Shown: positions 9,260 to 18,064 of the stretch, piece after piece
Position numbering within the stretch: the stretch's first letter is position 1
Layout: every line of letters starts with the position of its first letter
Assembly: GCA_022653215.1 (NCBI GenBank)
Contig: JALCSJ010000003.1
Location: 1 to 35,128, forward strand
Direction of reading: 5' to 3'
Length of the DNA stretch: 35,128 bases
Origin: Acidaminococcaceae bacterium
Lineage (GTDB): Bacteria > Bacillota > Negativicutes > Acidaminococcales > Acidaminococcaceae
Position numbers and translations under genes: made by a program
The notes under the pieces: model-generated
Databases searched by the model: none
Told to the model about the DNA's origin: nothing
The model's input: only the letters and a program-made list of their open reading frames with translations

Positions 9260-10063
9260 TTAACTTCGATAAATTATGGCAGCCAGCCTACCGGTTTTTC
9301 CCTGTTCTGCCCTATAGGAAAAATATTTATCATTATGATCTTTGGTGCAATATTCAGCGCACAAAATATTTTCCCCAGGAATACCTAGCTTTTCTAATTG
9401 TTCTGTGTTAACCTGCCACAAATTTAAAAACCAATGTTTTTCCCTGGCAGGAATAAAGCAATCATGAAATTCTTTTGCTTTGTCCCAGACACTTTTATCC
9501 ACTTCATAACAGCAAGGGCCAATGGATGGTCCAATAGCCGCCACAATGTTTTTCATTTCTGTTCCATACCTGTCATGCAAAAGCTGAGCACCTTTAGCAG
9601 CAATATTGCTGACGGCACCTCGCCATCCGGCATGAACCAACGCTATACCCTTGCCTTTGGTGTCAATAAGCATAACCGGCACACAGTCAGCAAAGAAAAG
9701 CATTAATGGTACTTGTGACAAATCAGTCACTAAACCATCTGTATCTTTTATTGTATCAGCATAGTCATAGGCACCTCTGCCTACTAATTCTTTAGTTACA
9801 ACAATTATATTATTCCCGTGAACCTGGGCACAAGTAGTAGCCTTTTCGGGAGCATAACCCAAAGCCTTTGCTGTTTGGATTCTGTTAGCCAAGACTTTTT
9901 CCTTTGTATCGCCTACATGTAACGCCATATTCAGTCCCCCCGGCACCAAATCACTGCTGCCGCCGGTGCGACAAGTAAAGCCATGGACAACGCCAAATTT
10001 TTCCAAGGAAGGAAAATAGCCAAACTCCAGACTATTACAGGTTTTGAAAGCGAATTCTGCCAT
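9260..10063 (-). CDS. pgeF: Polyphenol oxidase / peptidoglycan editing factor PgeF family (YlmD, laccase-domain)
   Basis: QVHGNNIIVV, DGLVTD, FADCVPVML, HAGWRGAV, IGPSIGPCCYEV. Confidence 0.93.
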   Translation of the reverse strand: MAEFAFKTCNSLEFGYFPSLEKFGVVHGFTCRTGGSSDLVPGGLNMALHVGDTKEKVLANRIQTAKALGYAPEKATTCAQVHGNNIIVVTKELVGRGAYDYADTIKDTDGLVTDLSQVPLMLFFADCVPVMLIDTKGKGIALVHAGWRGAVSNIAAKGAQLLHDRYGTEMKNIVAAIGPSIGPCCYEVDKSVWDKAKEFHDCFIPAREKHWFLNLWQVNTEQLEKLGIPGENILCAEYCTKDHNDKYFSYRAEQGKTGRLAAIIYRS

Positions 10064-10115
10064 AATTCCTCCTACAAGATAAATTTATGCATATATATTA
10101 TAGACCAAAATACAG

Positions 10116-10145
10116 AAAAAGGCGACATATTTTGTCGCCTTTTTC
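10116..10145. terminator. Intrinsic terminator between pap and pgeF
   Basis: aaaaaggcgac-atatttt-gtcgccttttt. Confidence 0.85.
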
Positions 10146-10153
10146 GGATTTCT

Positions 10154-11632
10154 CTATTTTTCTAAGGCTTGCTCCATTCTCTTGATCATTGTTTCCATTA
10201 CTTTAATACGGGCATAAAATTTGCTTTTTGCTTCTACAACTGTCCAAGGAGCTTCTTTTGTATCAGTTCTGTAGAGCATTTCATTAACAGCAGCTTCATA
10301 AGCACCCCATTTATCACGGTTTCGCCAATCCTCCTCCGTGATTTTCCAGGTCTTGTCCGGATCATTCTCTCTGGCTTTGAATCTATCATACTGCTCATCT
10401 TTATCTATTTGCATCCAGAACTTCTGCACTATAAAACCCTGCTTGGCCCATTGAGCTTCCATATCATTAATTTCCTGATAGGCTCTGCGCCATTGCTGAA
10501 CTGTAGCAAAGCCTTCCACTCTTTCTACCAGAACTCTTCCGTACCAGGTTCTATCAAATATCGCTGTTTCACCGGGTGCCGGAATATGCTGCCAAAAACG
10601 CCACAGATAATGAAAGCGCTTTTCCCAATCATTGGGAGCACGAACAGGATTAACCATATACCCTAAGGGATCCAGTCCTGCTGTCAGTCGCTTTATAGCT
10701 CCACCTTTGCCCCCTGCATCCCAGCCTTCAAAGGCCACGATAGTACTGATTTTCTTTTCATACAGTTTGAGCTGCAGTTCTCCAAGCCGCTTTCTTAATT
10801 TTTTGTACTTTTCTTCGTAAGCTTTTTCGGAAATGGCTTTGGTCAAATCATAGTTACTTAAAATATCAGGTACTGTTTCATCGTTGACACTAGCAGGTTT
10901 TTCCGGTTTTTCTTGCTTTCGTTTTTGCAAAGCAAGGGTCAATTCTTCAATTAAAATTTTCAAAGTTGTAATAATGCCCGTACGTTTGTTTTCCAAAGGA
11001 ACAATATGCCAGGGAGCATAATCCATATCTGTTTTTGCCAACATATCTTCATATACTTTTTCATAAGCCTTATAATTGATGCCTTCAATACCACCCGGTG
11101 TAAGGCTCTCCCACTGACTTCCTGATGTTTGAAAACCTTTGGCAATATTTTTCTCTTGTTGTTTGGCAGATATATGGGTAAATATTTTTAGAATAACATA
11201 ACCTTCATCTGTTAATTCTTTTTCAAAGGCATTAATTTCCCCGAAACTAACATGGTACCATTCGCTGGCCTCATCTTTATCTCCTACGGCATGTTCATTC
11301 CGCAAAAAATACCAGGCTCTGTGGTGAATGTTAATTTGGCCTGCAGCCGGCAATTCTTTCCAAAACTGTGCAAAAAATGGCTCCTGTTTTTGTTTCTCCG
11401 TTGTTTTAGATGCGGAAAAGACTCTGAAACCGCGAGGGTCTAAAGCAGAGATAAGCTTATTAATTAAAAGTCCTCGCCAAGAACCTCTAAAACCTTCGAA
11501 AAGAATAATAACCGGAATTTCTGCATCACGAAGTTCACGCTGCAAAGCTCCCAGCTTTTCCAATAGTTTAGGGAACTGCTCTTCGTAGTCACTTTTTTTT
11601 ATTTTCTTTTTAAGATTTACTTTCTCCAGCAT
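10154..11632 (-). CDS. pap: Polyphosphate:AMP phosphotransferase, two-domain PPK2 family
   Basis: 492 aa with two tandem PPK2 domains; second domain has intact Walker A GWDAGGKGG and FDRTWYGRVLVERVEG, first has degenerate GFRGSWRG. Confidence 0.9.
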   Translation of the reverse strand: MLEKVNLKKKIKKSDYEEQFPKLLEKLGALQRELRDAEIPVIILFEGFRGSWRGLLINKLISALDPRGFRVFSASKTTEKQKQEPFFAQFWKELPAAGQINIHHRAWYFLRNEHAVGDKDEASEWYHVSFGEINAFEKELTDEGYVILKIFTHISAKQQEKNIAKGFQTSGSQWESLTPGGIEGINYKAYEKVYEDMLAKTDMDYAPWHIVPLENKRTGIITTLKILIEELTLALQKRKQEKPEKPASVNDETVPDILSNYDLTKAISEKAYEEKYKKLRKRLGELQLKLYEKKISTIVAFEGWDAGGKGGAIKRLTAGLDPLGYMVNPVRAPNDWEKRFHYLWRFWQHIPAPGETAIFDRTWYGRVLVERVEGFATVQQWRRAYQEINDMEAQWAKQGFIVQKFWMQIDKDEQYDRFKARENDPDKTWKITEEDWRNRDKWGAYEAAVNEMLYRTDTKEAPWTVVEAKSKFYARIKVMETMIKRMEQALEK

Positions 11633-11685
11633 TTTACCGCCCCCTGCAAACTTATCAATATATTTTTCCGTTAATTATTTGCCTT

Positions 11686-12204
11686 TCATTGTACAAAACG
11701 GAAAGGTTTAATAGCTCTGGGTTTATCTAGAACTTGAGCCATAACAAAGCCTGCTTTTATACTGTTTTTGTTAAGTTTTCCCTTCCAAGGATTATCTACT
11801 GTCAATGGGTTTAAAGCATCTTCATCAGATAAAGACGTTAAATTCTGTTCCTCTGCTACAGTATCTTCATCTATCATAGGTTCTGCATCCATGTTCTCTG
11901 CTACCATAGGTTCCGCTTCCATAGTTTCAGCTTCCATAGGCTCACTGACCATATCGGGAACATCCGTGTCTTCAGCTATCCAATCAATAGGATTAGAAGA
12001 ATATTTTTTTGGATTTTTTCTAATTAAGGGTTGTTCTTTAACTGCTTCTACCTTTTGAGAAAATCCCATTAACAGCTCTTCTAAAGTTTTAGGTTGAGGC
12101 CGCTTAACATTAGATTGTTGTCTCCTGCTTTGTTTTTCTTTTTTCTGATAATGATTAATAAATATCATTGTTATCCATAAAGCAAATAACATAAAGGTTT
12201 TCAT
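11686..12204 (-). CDS. Uncharacterised single-pass membrane protein with pentapeptide [E-x-M-x-A] repeats
   Basis: N-terminal TM MKTFMLFALWITMIFINHYQKK; EPMEA-ETMEA-EPMVA-ENMDA-EPMID-EDTVA repeats; downstream of nfeD-floA on the same strand. Confidence 0.75.
   Translation of the reverse strand: MKTFMLFALWITMIFINHYQKKEKQSRRQQSNVKRPQPKTLEELLMGFSQKVEAVKEQPLIRKNPKKYSSNPIDWIAEDTDVPDMVSEPMEAETMEAEPMVAENMDAEPMIDEDTVAEEQNLTSLSDEDALNPLTVDNPWKGKLNKNSIKAGFVMAQVLDKPRAIKPFRFVQ
11855..11944. repeat. Six imperfect 15-bp tandem repeats within the 11686-12204 ORF
   Basis: Units such as GCTACCATAGGTTCC, GCTTCCATAGTTTCA, GCTTCCATAGGCTCA. Confidence 0.85.
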
Positions 12205-12217
12205 AGTTCATGCCCCC

Positions 12218-13213
12218 TTATTGGGCTGTTTTAGGATCAGAAGAGTTGGTGTCAGGACTGGCCTGGGAAATAGTCTTTCTCATATCTGTATCAGCATTAA
12301 TGTTATTCATTCTATAATAATCCATTACACCAAGTCTGCCGTTCTCTAAGGCTAAAGCCAGTGCTGTAGGTACTTTTGCCTGAGCTTCTACAACTTTTGC
12401 CTGCATTTCTTGAGTATGAGCTTTCATCTCTTGTTCTTGAGCTACAGCCATGGCACGACGCTCTTCGGCTTTAGCTTGAGCAATGCGCTTATCTGCTTCT
12501 GCCTGATCTGTCAATAATTTGGCACCAATGTTACGTCCTACATCAACATCAGCAATATCAATGGACAGAATCTCAAAAGCAGATCCAGCATCCAGACCCT
12601 TTTGCAATACCGTCTTAGAAATATGGTCAGGATTTTCCAAAACTTCACTATGATTAACAGCAGAACCAACACTGGTAACAATGCCCTCTCCGACACGGGC
12701 AATAATAGTTTGTTCACCGGCGCCTCCGACTAATCTGTCAATATTAGCGCGTACTGTAACTCTGGCTTTTACTTTTAATTCAATACCATTTTTAGCAACA
12801 GCGGAAACAACAGGAGTTTCGATAACCTTCGGATTAACACTCATTTGTACTGCTTCCAGTACATTACGTCCTGCCAGATCAATAGCACAGGCTCTTTCAA
12901 AAGTCAAAGGAATTTCCGCTCTGTGCGCAGCAATTAAAGCGTCAATAACGTTATCCACATCACCACCTGCCAGATAGTGTGCTTCCAGCTGATTAGTACC
13001 TATGGCAATACCGGCTTTATTCGCCTTTACCAAGGGCATAACAATCTTTCCGGCCGGCACACGACGCAGCCTCATACCTATTAAGTTAAAAATACTTACA
13101 TCCACACCTGCAGCCATGGCAGAAATCCACAAACCCACAGGAACAAAATTCAAGAATACAACAATTACAACAATTGCCAAAATAATAATCAAACCACTGC
13201 CTAAAATGTCCAT
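12218..13213 (-). CDS. floA: Flotillin-like protein FloA
   Basis: 331 aa; [23 protein letters not shown], long Ala/Glu coiled coil, [28 protein letters not shown]. Confidence 0.95.
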   Translation of the reverse strand: MDILGSGLIIILAIVVIVVFLNFVPVGLWISAMAAGVDVSIFNLIGMRLRRVPAGKIVMPLVKANKAGIAIGTNQLEAHYLAGGDVDNVIDALIAAHRAEIPLTFERACAIDLAGRNVLEAVQMSVNPKVIETPVVSAVAKNGIELKVKARVTVRANIDRLVGGAGEQTIIARVGEGIVTSVGSAVNHSEVLENPDHISKTVLQKGLDAGSAFEILSIDIADVDVGRNIGAKLLTDQAEADKRIAQAKAEERRAMAVAQEQEMKAHTQEMQAKVVEAQAKVPTALALALENGRLGVMDYYRMNNINADTDMRKTISQASPDTNSSDPKTAQ

Positions 13214-13215
13214 GA

Positions 13216-13806
13216 TCAGTTCTCCTTTTTTACAAATATTTTATTGCCTACCACTTTATTTACTACTATTTTAGTGCCAGCCGGGAAAAATTCTCCCTCT
13301 GTGACAACGTCCAGCCGTTCCCCATCTATAATTGCCACTCCGCTTGGCCGCAGCAAGGTTTCTGTTTTTCCTTTTTTCCCTGTATACTCAGCTAAGTTAT
13401 TTTGCTGAGGTGTTATAGATTGTGGTTTGTTTTTTAGTACAAGCCTCTGCCAAAGGGGATTTTTCGGCAATGATTTAATCACGATTCCTACTAGCATGAG
13501 CACTACAACGACGCCTATTGCCAGTACTATTAATGTAGCACGGCTAGCTCCCAAAGCATAATAAGCACTTGCTAAAAAACAAAGCAGTCCTGCTATGCCG
13601 CAGATACCAAAACCCGGAATAAATAATTCTATAAATAAGAGAACCGCCCCTATGCCAAATAACATCAAAGCAGTCCAATCCAAATCCCATTCATTTGGAC
13701 TATAACCAAGATCCAATGGTTCTACTAAATTTCCTGCTGCAGCGCCTACAGGAGAAATTGCAAAACATAAGAATAAAATTAAATATAACCAATAATATTT
13801 TTTCAT
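13216..13806 (-). CDS. NfeD family membrane protein
   Basis: Multi-TM N-terminus and C-terminal OB-like domain ([54 protein letters not shown]); adjacent to floA. Confidence 0.9.
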   Translation of the reverse strand: MKKYYWLYLILFLCFAISPVGAAAGNLVEPLDLGYSPNEWDLDWTALMLFGIGAVLLFIELFIPGFGICGIAGLLCFLASAYYALGASRATLIVLAIGVVVVLMLVGIVIKSLPKNPLWQRLVLKNKPQSITPQQNNLAEYTGKKGKTETLLRPSGVAIIDGERLDVVTEGEFFPAGTKIVVNKVVGNKIFVKKEN

Positions 13807-13826
13807 GCCTCAGCACCTCCCTTTGT

Positions 13827-13850
13827 TAATTAGTTATTACTTACTAATTA
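13827..13850. repeat. Perfect inverted repeat TAATTAGT-N8-ACTAATTA overlapping a candidate nfeD-floA -10
   Basis: 8-bp arms at 13827-13834 and 13843-13850; minus-strand TATAAT at 13852-13847. Confidence 0.6.
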
Positions 13851-13864
13851 TAGCATAGAAATAT

Positions 13865-13905
13865 AAAAAATCCGCAAACAGGTTTTACCCCATTTGCGGA
13901 TTTTT
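13865..13905. terminator. Intrinsic terminator downstream of yqeY
   Basis: aaaaaatccgcaaa-caggttttacccca-tttgcggattttt. Confidence 0.85.
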
Positions 13906-13907
13906 AA

Positions 13908-14357
13908 TTATTTCAGTAATTCCCGTACGAAAGCACTAATTTTACCGCCTTCGGCACGACCTTTGGCTTTGGCCATTACTGCGCCCATTACCTTCCCCAT
14001 ATCTTTCATGGTTTTGGCTCCGGTTGCGGCAATAGTTTCTTGGACCATGGCTTTCAGATCCTCGTCGCTTAACTGTTCCGGCAAATACTTTCTCAGTATG
14101 GCAATTTCCTGCTCATTTGCTTCTACCAAATCAGTGCGGTCAGCCTTTTTGAATTCTGTGATAGAATCCTCTCTTTGCTTAACCTCTTTCATGAGCAAAG
14201 CACATACTTCATTGTCATCCAGCTCTTTTTTCGCATCAATTTCCTTGTTACGAATCGCGGCCCAAGCCATACGGATAACAGCTAAGCGTTGCTTACCTGC
14301 TTCCCTATCCTTCATAGCTTGTTTCATATCTGCTGATAAAGTTGCTCGTAATGACAT
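13908..14357 (-). CDS. GatB/YqeY domain-containing protein
   Basis: 149 aa; MSLRATLSADMKQAMKDREAGKQRLAVIRM ... LRKYLPEQLSDEDLKAMVQ ... KDMGKVMGAVMAKAKGRAEG. Confidence 0.95.
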   Translation of the reverse strand: MSLRATLSADMKQAMKDREAGKQRLAVIRMAWAAIRNKEIDAKKELDDNEVCALLMKEVKQREDSITEFKKADRTDLVEANEQEIAILRKYLPEQLSDEDLKAMVQETIAATGAKTMKDMGKVMGAVMAKAKGRAEGGKISAFVRELLK

Positions 14358-14372
14358 CTTAATGCCCCCAAA

Positions 14373-14549
14373 TTATCTAAACTTGCGCTTTCTGGCAGCC
14401 TCAGATTTCTTCTTGCGTTTTACGCTAGGTTTTTCGTAGTGTTCGCGCTTCCTAACCTCAGAAAGAACACCAGCTTTTTGCGTAGCACGTTTGAAACGAC
14501 GCAAAGCGCTGTCTAAGGATTCAGTTTTGCCTACTTTTATCTCTGTCAC
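14373..14549 (-). CDS. rpsU: 30S ribosomal protein S21 (absent from the supplied ORF track; 58 aa, GTG start)
   Basis: Manual translation [70 protein letters not shown] upstream. Confidence 0.96.
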   Translation of the reverse strand: MTEIKVGKTESLDSALRRFKRATQKAGVLSEVRKREHYEKPSVKRKKKSEAARKRKFR

Positions 14550-14644
14550 TTGTTATCCCTCCCTCCACGAACTCATTCGGGAAGTGTATTATTCTATACA
14601 CACTAGGTTATTATAGCCTAAAACCCTCTACTCTGTCAACAAGA

Positions 14645-14980
14645 TTAACAGGGCGGCCACCCTAATGCTTTTCCGCCTAAAACATGGAAATGCAGATGTG
14701 GAACAGATTGTCCCCCATCCTCTCCCGTATTTACTACTACTCTAAAACCTTTTTCCTCAATACCCAACTGCTTTACTATTTCCGGAAGTTTGTTCTTCAC
14801 ATATACTACTATGTCATCAGAAGCAGTAAGGATATTTTGGGTATGCTCTTTAGGTATAATCAAAACATGAACCGGTGCCCCTGGATTAAGGTCGTTGATA
14901 ACGATGATTTTATCATCTTCATACAACTTTTTACTGGGGATTTCACCTGCTACTATTTTACAGAAAATACAATCAGTCAT
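14645..14980 (-). CDS. HIT family (histidine triad) protein
   Basis: DCIFCKIVAGEIPSKKLYEDD, HLHFHVLGG; ATGACTGA overlap with the mtaB stop supports a start at 14980 rather than 14989. Confidence 0.95.
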   Translation of the reverse strand: MTDCIFCKIVAGEIPSKKLYEDDKIIVINDLNPGAPVHVLIIPKEHTQNILTASDDIVVYVKNKLPEIVKQLGIEEKGFRVVVNTGEDGGQSVPHLHFHVLGGKALGWPPC

Positions 14981-16301
14981 TATTTTCACCCCCTTGCGTG
15001 TTTTCTATTATATCACCTAAAACTCCATCTAAGAAAGTTTTTTCTATCTTTATGGGCAAAATTTTTCCGGTTAAATCTTCAGCACTTTGGCAAAAGGTCC
15101 GCACATAATTAGGTGTCAGCCCTTCCCAAAGACCTTCTTTGTTACGCATTTCCCAAAGGACTTCATAGGTATTGCCTAGCAAAGACCGACAGTAGTCCTC
15201 ATGCAGCATCTTGTCTAAATCCCCCAATTCCGCTGCTCTTAACTGTTTTTCCTGTTCAGGTACCTGATCTGTCATAGTAGCAGCCGGAGTTCCCTGCCGC
15301 CGGGAAAAAGGAAAAACGTGAATTTTGCTAAAATTACATTTCTTGGCAAAAGCCATTGTTGCAGCAAAATCTTCGGCTGTTTCCCCCGGAAATCCTACGA
15401 TAATGTCCGTAGTAATGGCAATATCCGGAACTTTTGCCCTTATGCCGTCCAGCAATTTTTTAAACTTAGCTGTAGTATAAGGCCTGTGCATATTTTTCAG
15501 GGTTTTATCACAGCCGGCCTGCAATGGCAAATGCAAATGAGGACACAATCTTTTGTCTTTAGCCATAATTTCCAGCAGATGGCCGTCGACTTCTACTGAC
15601 TCAAGAGAGCCTAACCGTAACCGCTTTAATTCCGGCACAGACAAAGCTGCCTCTACTGCTCCATCTAAATGAGAAGCACCTTCTTTTTCATGTCCATAAG
15701 CACCTAAGTGAATACCAATGAGTACCACTTCCTTAAAACCTTCCAGCACCAAAGAACCAACTTCCTCCCTTATGCTGTCCAAACTTCTGGACCGTAAAGG
15801 ACCTCTGGCGTAAGGAATAATACAGTAAGAACAATATTGATTGCAGCCTTCTTGAATTTTCAGGAAAGCTCTATCCTTGGTGGACTCAACTCCCGCTGCC
15901 AAATCTTCAAAGCTGCCATTAAAACTATGTACTTGGTTAATAGCCTTTTCCGGATGACTGTCCAAAGCACCATTCACCAGTGCAACAATATTTTTTCTGT
16001 CCTGGTTGCCAACCAGTAAATCCACCCCTGGAATTTTTGCCACTTCTTCCGGTGCCGTCTGAGGATAGCATCCGGTAACAACAATCAAAGGACTGCCGGC
16101 TTTTCTGGCAGCCCTGTGAATTATTTTTCGAGATTTACTCTGACCCATGTTGGTAACAACACAGGTATTAATCAAATATACATCCGCCGGTTCAGTAAAA
16201 TCGACGACCTTATAACCACTCTGGGTAAAAAGTTTTTCCATGGATGCTGTGTCTGATTGATTGACTTTACAACCCAAAGTATAAAAAGCAATGGTACGCA
16301 T
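14973..16301 (-). CDS. mtaB: tRNA (t6A37)-C2 methylthiotransferase MtaB
   Basis: TLGCKVNQSDTASME, radical SAM CNQYCSYCIIPYARGPLRSR, IIVGFPGETAEDF. Confidence 0.95.
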   Translation of the reverse strand: MRTIAFYTLGCKVNQSDTASMEKLFTQSGYKVVDFTEPADVYLINTCVVTNMGQSKSRKIIHRAARKAGSPLIVVTGCYPQTAPEEVAKIPGVDLLVGNQDRKNIVALVNGALDSHPEKAINQVHSFNGSFEDLAAGVESTKDRAFLKIQEGCNQYCSYCIIPYARGPLRSRSLDSIREEVGSLVLEGFKEVVLIGIHLGAYGHEKEGASHLDGAVEAALSVPELKRLRLGSLESVEVDGHLLEIMAKDKRLCPHLHLPLQAGCDKTLKNMHRPYTTAKFKKLLDGIRAKVPDIAITTDIIVGFPGETAEDFAATMAFAKKCNFSKIHVFPFSRRQGTPAATMTDQVPEQEKQLRAAELGDLDKMLHEDYCRSLLGNTYEVLWEMRNKEGLWEGLTPNYVRTFCQSAEDLTGKILPIKIEKTFLDGVLGDIIENTQGGENND

Positions 16302-16306
16302 TAATT

Positions 16307-17044
16307 CTAGCCTCCCAAATTTCCTGTTTCATATAAAATAGCAGCTATGGCAGCAAGTCCTGCCGTTTCTGTCCGCAATATCCGCCGGCCCAGACTGACT
16401 GCAGTCATACCTGCTCCTTGCGCCAATTCTAATTCTTCTTTAGAAATACCGCCCTCCGGTCCAATAAGAAGTAATATGTCAGTTAAGTTGCCCGGCTTTT
16501 GCAACACTTCTTTTAAGCTTCGTTTATCTTCCACTTCATAAGCAACTATTTTTGTGGTCACATCTTTATACTCATTTAAAATTTGTGTCAGGGATGTTGG
16601 TACCATAACCTGAGGAACTATGTCCCGCTTGCTTTGTTTGGCTGCTTCTGCGGCAATCTTTTGCCATCTGAGCTGTTTTTTCTCTCCTTTGGCAGTATCT
16701 AACCTTACCACGGAGTTTTCCATGGCCACAGGGCAAATTACGCTGACACCCAATTCTACTGCTTTCTGGACAATGAAATCCATTTTGTCGCTTTTGGGCA
16801 ATCCCTGTGCCAAGATAATTTTCACAGATGGTTCATGGTTCTCTTCTATTTTCTCTACTAGGTTAATTGTAACCTGTTCAGAAGTTATGTCCTGTATTTT
16901 CATAAGAGCACAAATCTGATCCAAGCTGACAATTTGCAGGGTGTCCCCTACCTGCATTCTCAGCACCTTGCTAATATGATGTGCATCCGGTCCTGTTATA
17001 TCCATGGTTTCTTGAAAATTTTTCGTCAAAAAAAATCTGTGCAC
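16307..17044 (-). CDS. rsmE: 16S rRNA (uracil1498-N3)-methyltransferase RsmE
   Basis: HHISKVLRMQVGD, QGLPKSDKMDFIVQKAVELGV, LIGPEGGISKEELE, SLGRRILRTETA. Confidence 0.95.
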   Translation of the reverse strand: MHRFFLTKNFQETMDITGPDAHHISKVLRMQVGDTLQIVSLDQICALMKIQDITSEQVTINLVEKIEENHEPSVKIILAQGLPKSDKMDFIVQKAVELGVSVICPVAMENSVVRLDTAKGEKKQLRWQKIAAEAAKQSKRDIVPQVMVPTSLTQILNEYKDVTTKIVAYEVEDKRSLKEVLQKPGNLTDILLLIGPEGGISKEELELAQGAGMTAVSLGRRILRTETAGLAAIAAILYETGNLGG

Positions 17045-17045
17045 G

Positions 17046-17990
17046 TTACTCTTCCTTTCCCATAAGGATGGCTGCCCAGCCTCCTCGCCGGTTAATCTTC
17101 TTTATGGTCATTCCTGCTTTCTCAGCAGCCTGTTCTACGTCTTGAACCCTGTCTTCAATAATGCCGCTGGCTAAGAACAAACCACCTGGCAAAAGCTTAC
17201 CCGGTACATCCTGCAGCAAAACAATAATAACGTTAGCAATAATATTAGCTACTATGATATTTGCCTTTCCTGCTGTACCTGTCAGCAGATCACCCTGCTT
17301 AACTTCAATCACTTGGTCCAGTTTATTCATTGCCACATTCTCTCTGGCAACTTTTACTGCCGTGGAATCATTATCTACGGCCTTTACACTTTTCGCTCCT
17401 ACCAGCGCCGCCGCAATGGCCAGAATCCCGCTGCCGGTACCCACATCAAATACCAGACTGTCAGGTTTTACTATTTTTTCCAGTTCAGCCATGCACATAG
17501 CAGTAGTATGGTGAGTTCCTGTTCCAAAGGCCATTCCCGGGTCAATGTGAATTATCTTCTCACCCGGCTTAGCCTTATATTCTTCCCAGCTGGGTTTAAT
17601 TACCAAGCATTTACCAATATGCGTAGTATGAAAGTACTGCTTCCATTCATTAGCCCAATCTTCTTGGGAAATTTTTTGAAAAAGGGTCGAGCCGAATTGA
17701 AACTTGCCAATGCGCTGTTCTATCGTTTTAAGGCCTATCTCTATTTCAGCTAATTTATTCCGGAGTTTAGCATCCTCAGGATAATAGGCAGTAATAGTGA
17801 CTACCTCAGTATTGGTCTGTTCCGGAATATCGCACAATTCCCAGTTAGCCGTTTTCCGCAAATCATTAATCAAAACAGGGTCCTCAATAACAACACCATT
17901 ATTAGAAGCTCCTGCCTCTCTCAGCATATCTGCCACTGCTTCTACCGCCCCATGATTTACTTTTACGCTGACTCCTAACCATTCATCCAT
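17046..17990 (-). CDS. prmA: Ribosomal protein L11 methyltransferase
   Basis: DPGMAFGTGTHHTTAMCM, VFDVGTGSGILAIAAALVGAKSVKAVDND, ANIIANVI. Confidence 0.95.
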   Translation of the reverse strand: MDEWLGVSVKVNHGAVEAVADMLREAGASNNGVVIEDPVLINDLRKTANWELCDIPEQTNTEVVTITAYYPEDAKLRNKLAEIEIGLKTIEQRIGKFQFGSTLFQKISQEDWANEWKQYFHTTHIGKCLVIKPSWEEYKAKPGEKIIHIDPGMAFGTGTHHTTAMCMAELEKIVKPDSLVFDVGTGSGILAIAAALVGAKSVKAVDNDSTAVKVARENVAMNKLDQVIEVKQGDLLTGTAGKANIIVANIIANVIIVLLQDVPGKLLPGGLFLASGIIEDRVQDVEQAAEKAGMTIKKINRRGGWAAILMGKEE

Positions 17991-18034
17991 GTCACTATCT
18001 CCTCGTCACTTATTGTCTTTCATAGTATAACATA

Positions 18035-18063
18035 AAAAGGACGCGAGTAATCGCGTCCTTTTC
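18035..18063. terminator. Hairpin between dnaJ and prmA
   Basis: aaaaaggacgcg-agtaat-cgcgtcctttt. Confidence 0.75.
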
Positions 18064-18064
18064 T

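Noticed and set aside
11768-12058. 96-aa plus-strand ORF with SxSIxSAS repeats
   Set aside because: Reverse-strand reading of the 15-bp tandem repeat; the membrane-protein frame on the minus strand is preferred because it is collinear with floA and has an N-terminal TM segment
13894-14439. 181-aa plus-strand ORF over yqeY/rpsU
   Set aside because: Antisense to two confidently identified genes; Ala/Ser/Phe shadow composition
15318-15599. 93-aa plus-strand ORF
   Set aside because: Antisense to the radical SAM region of mtaB
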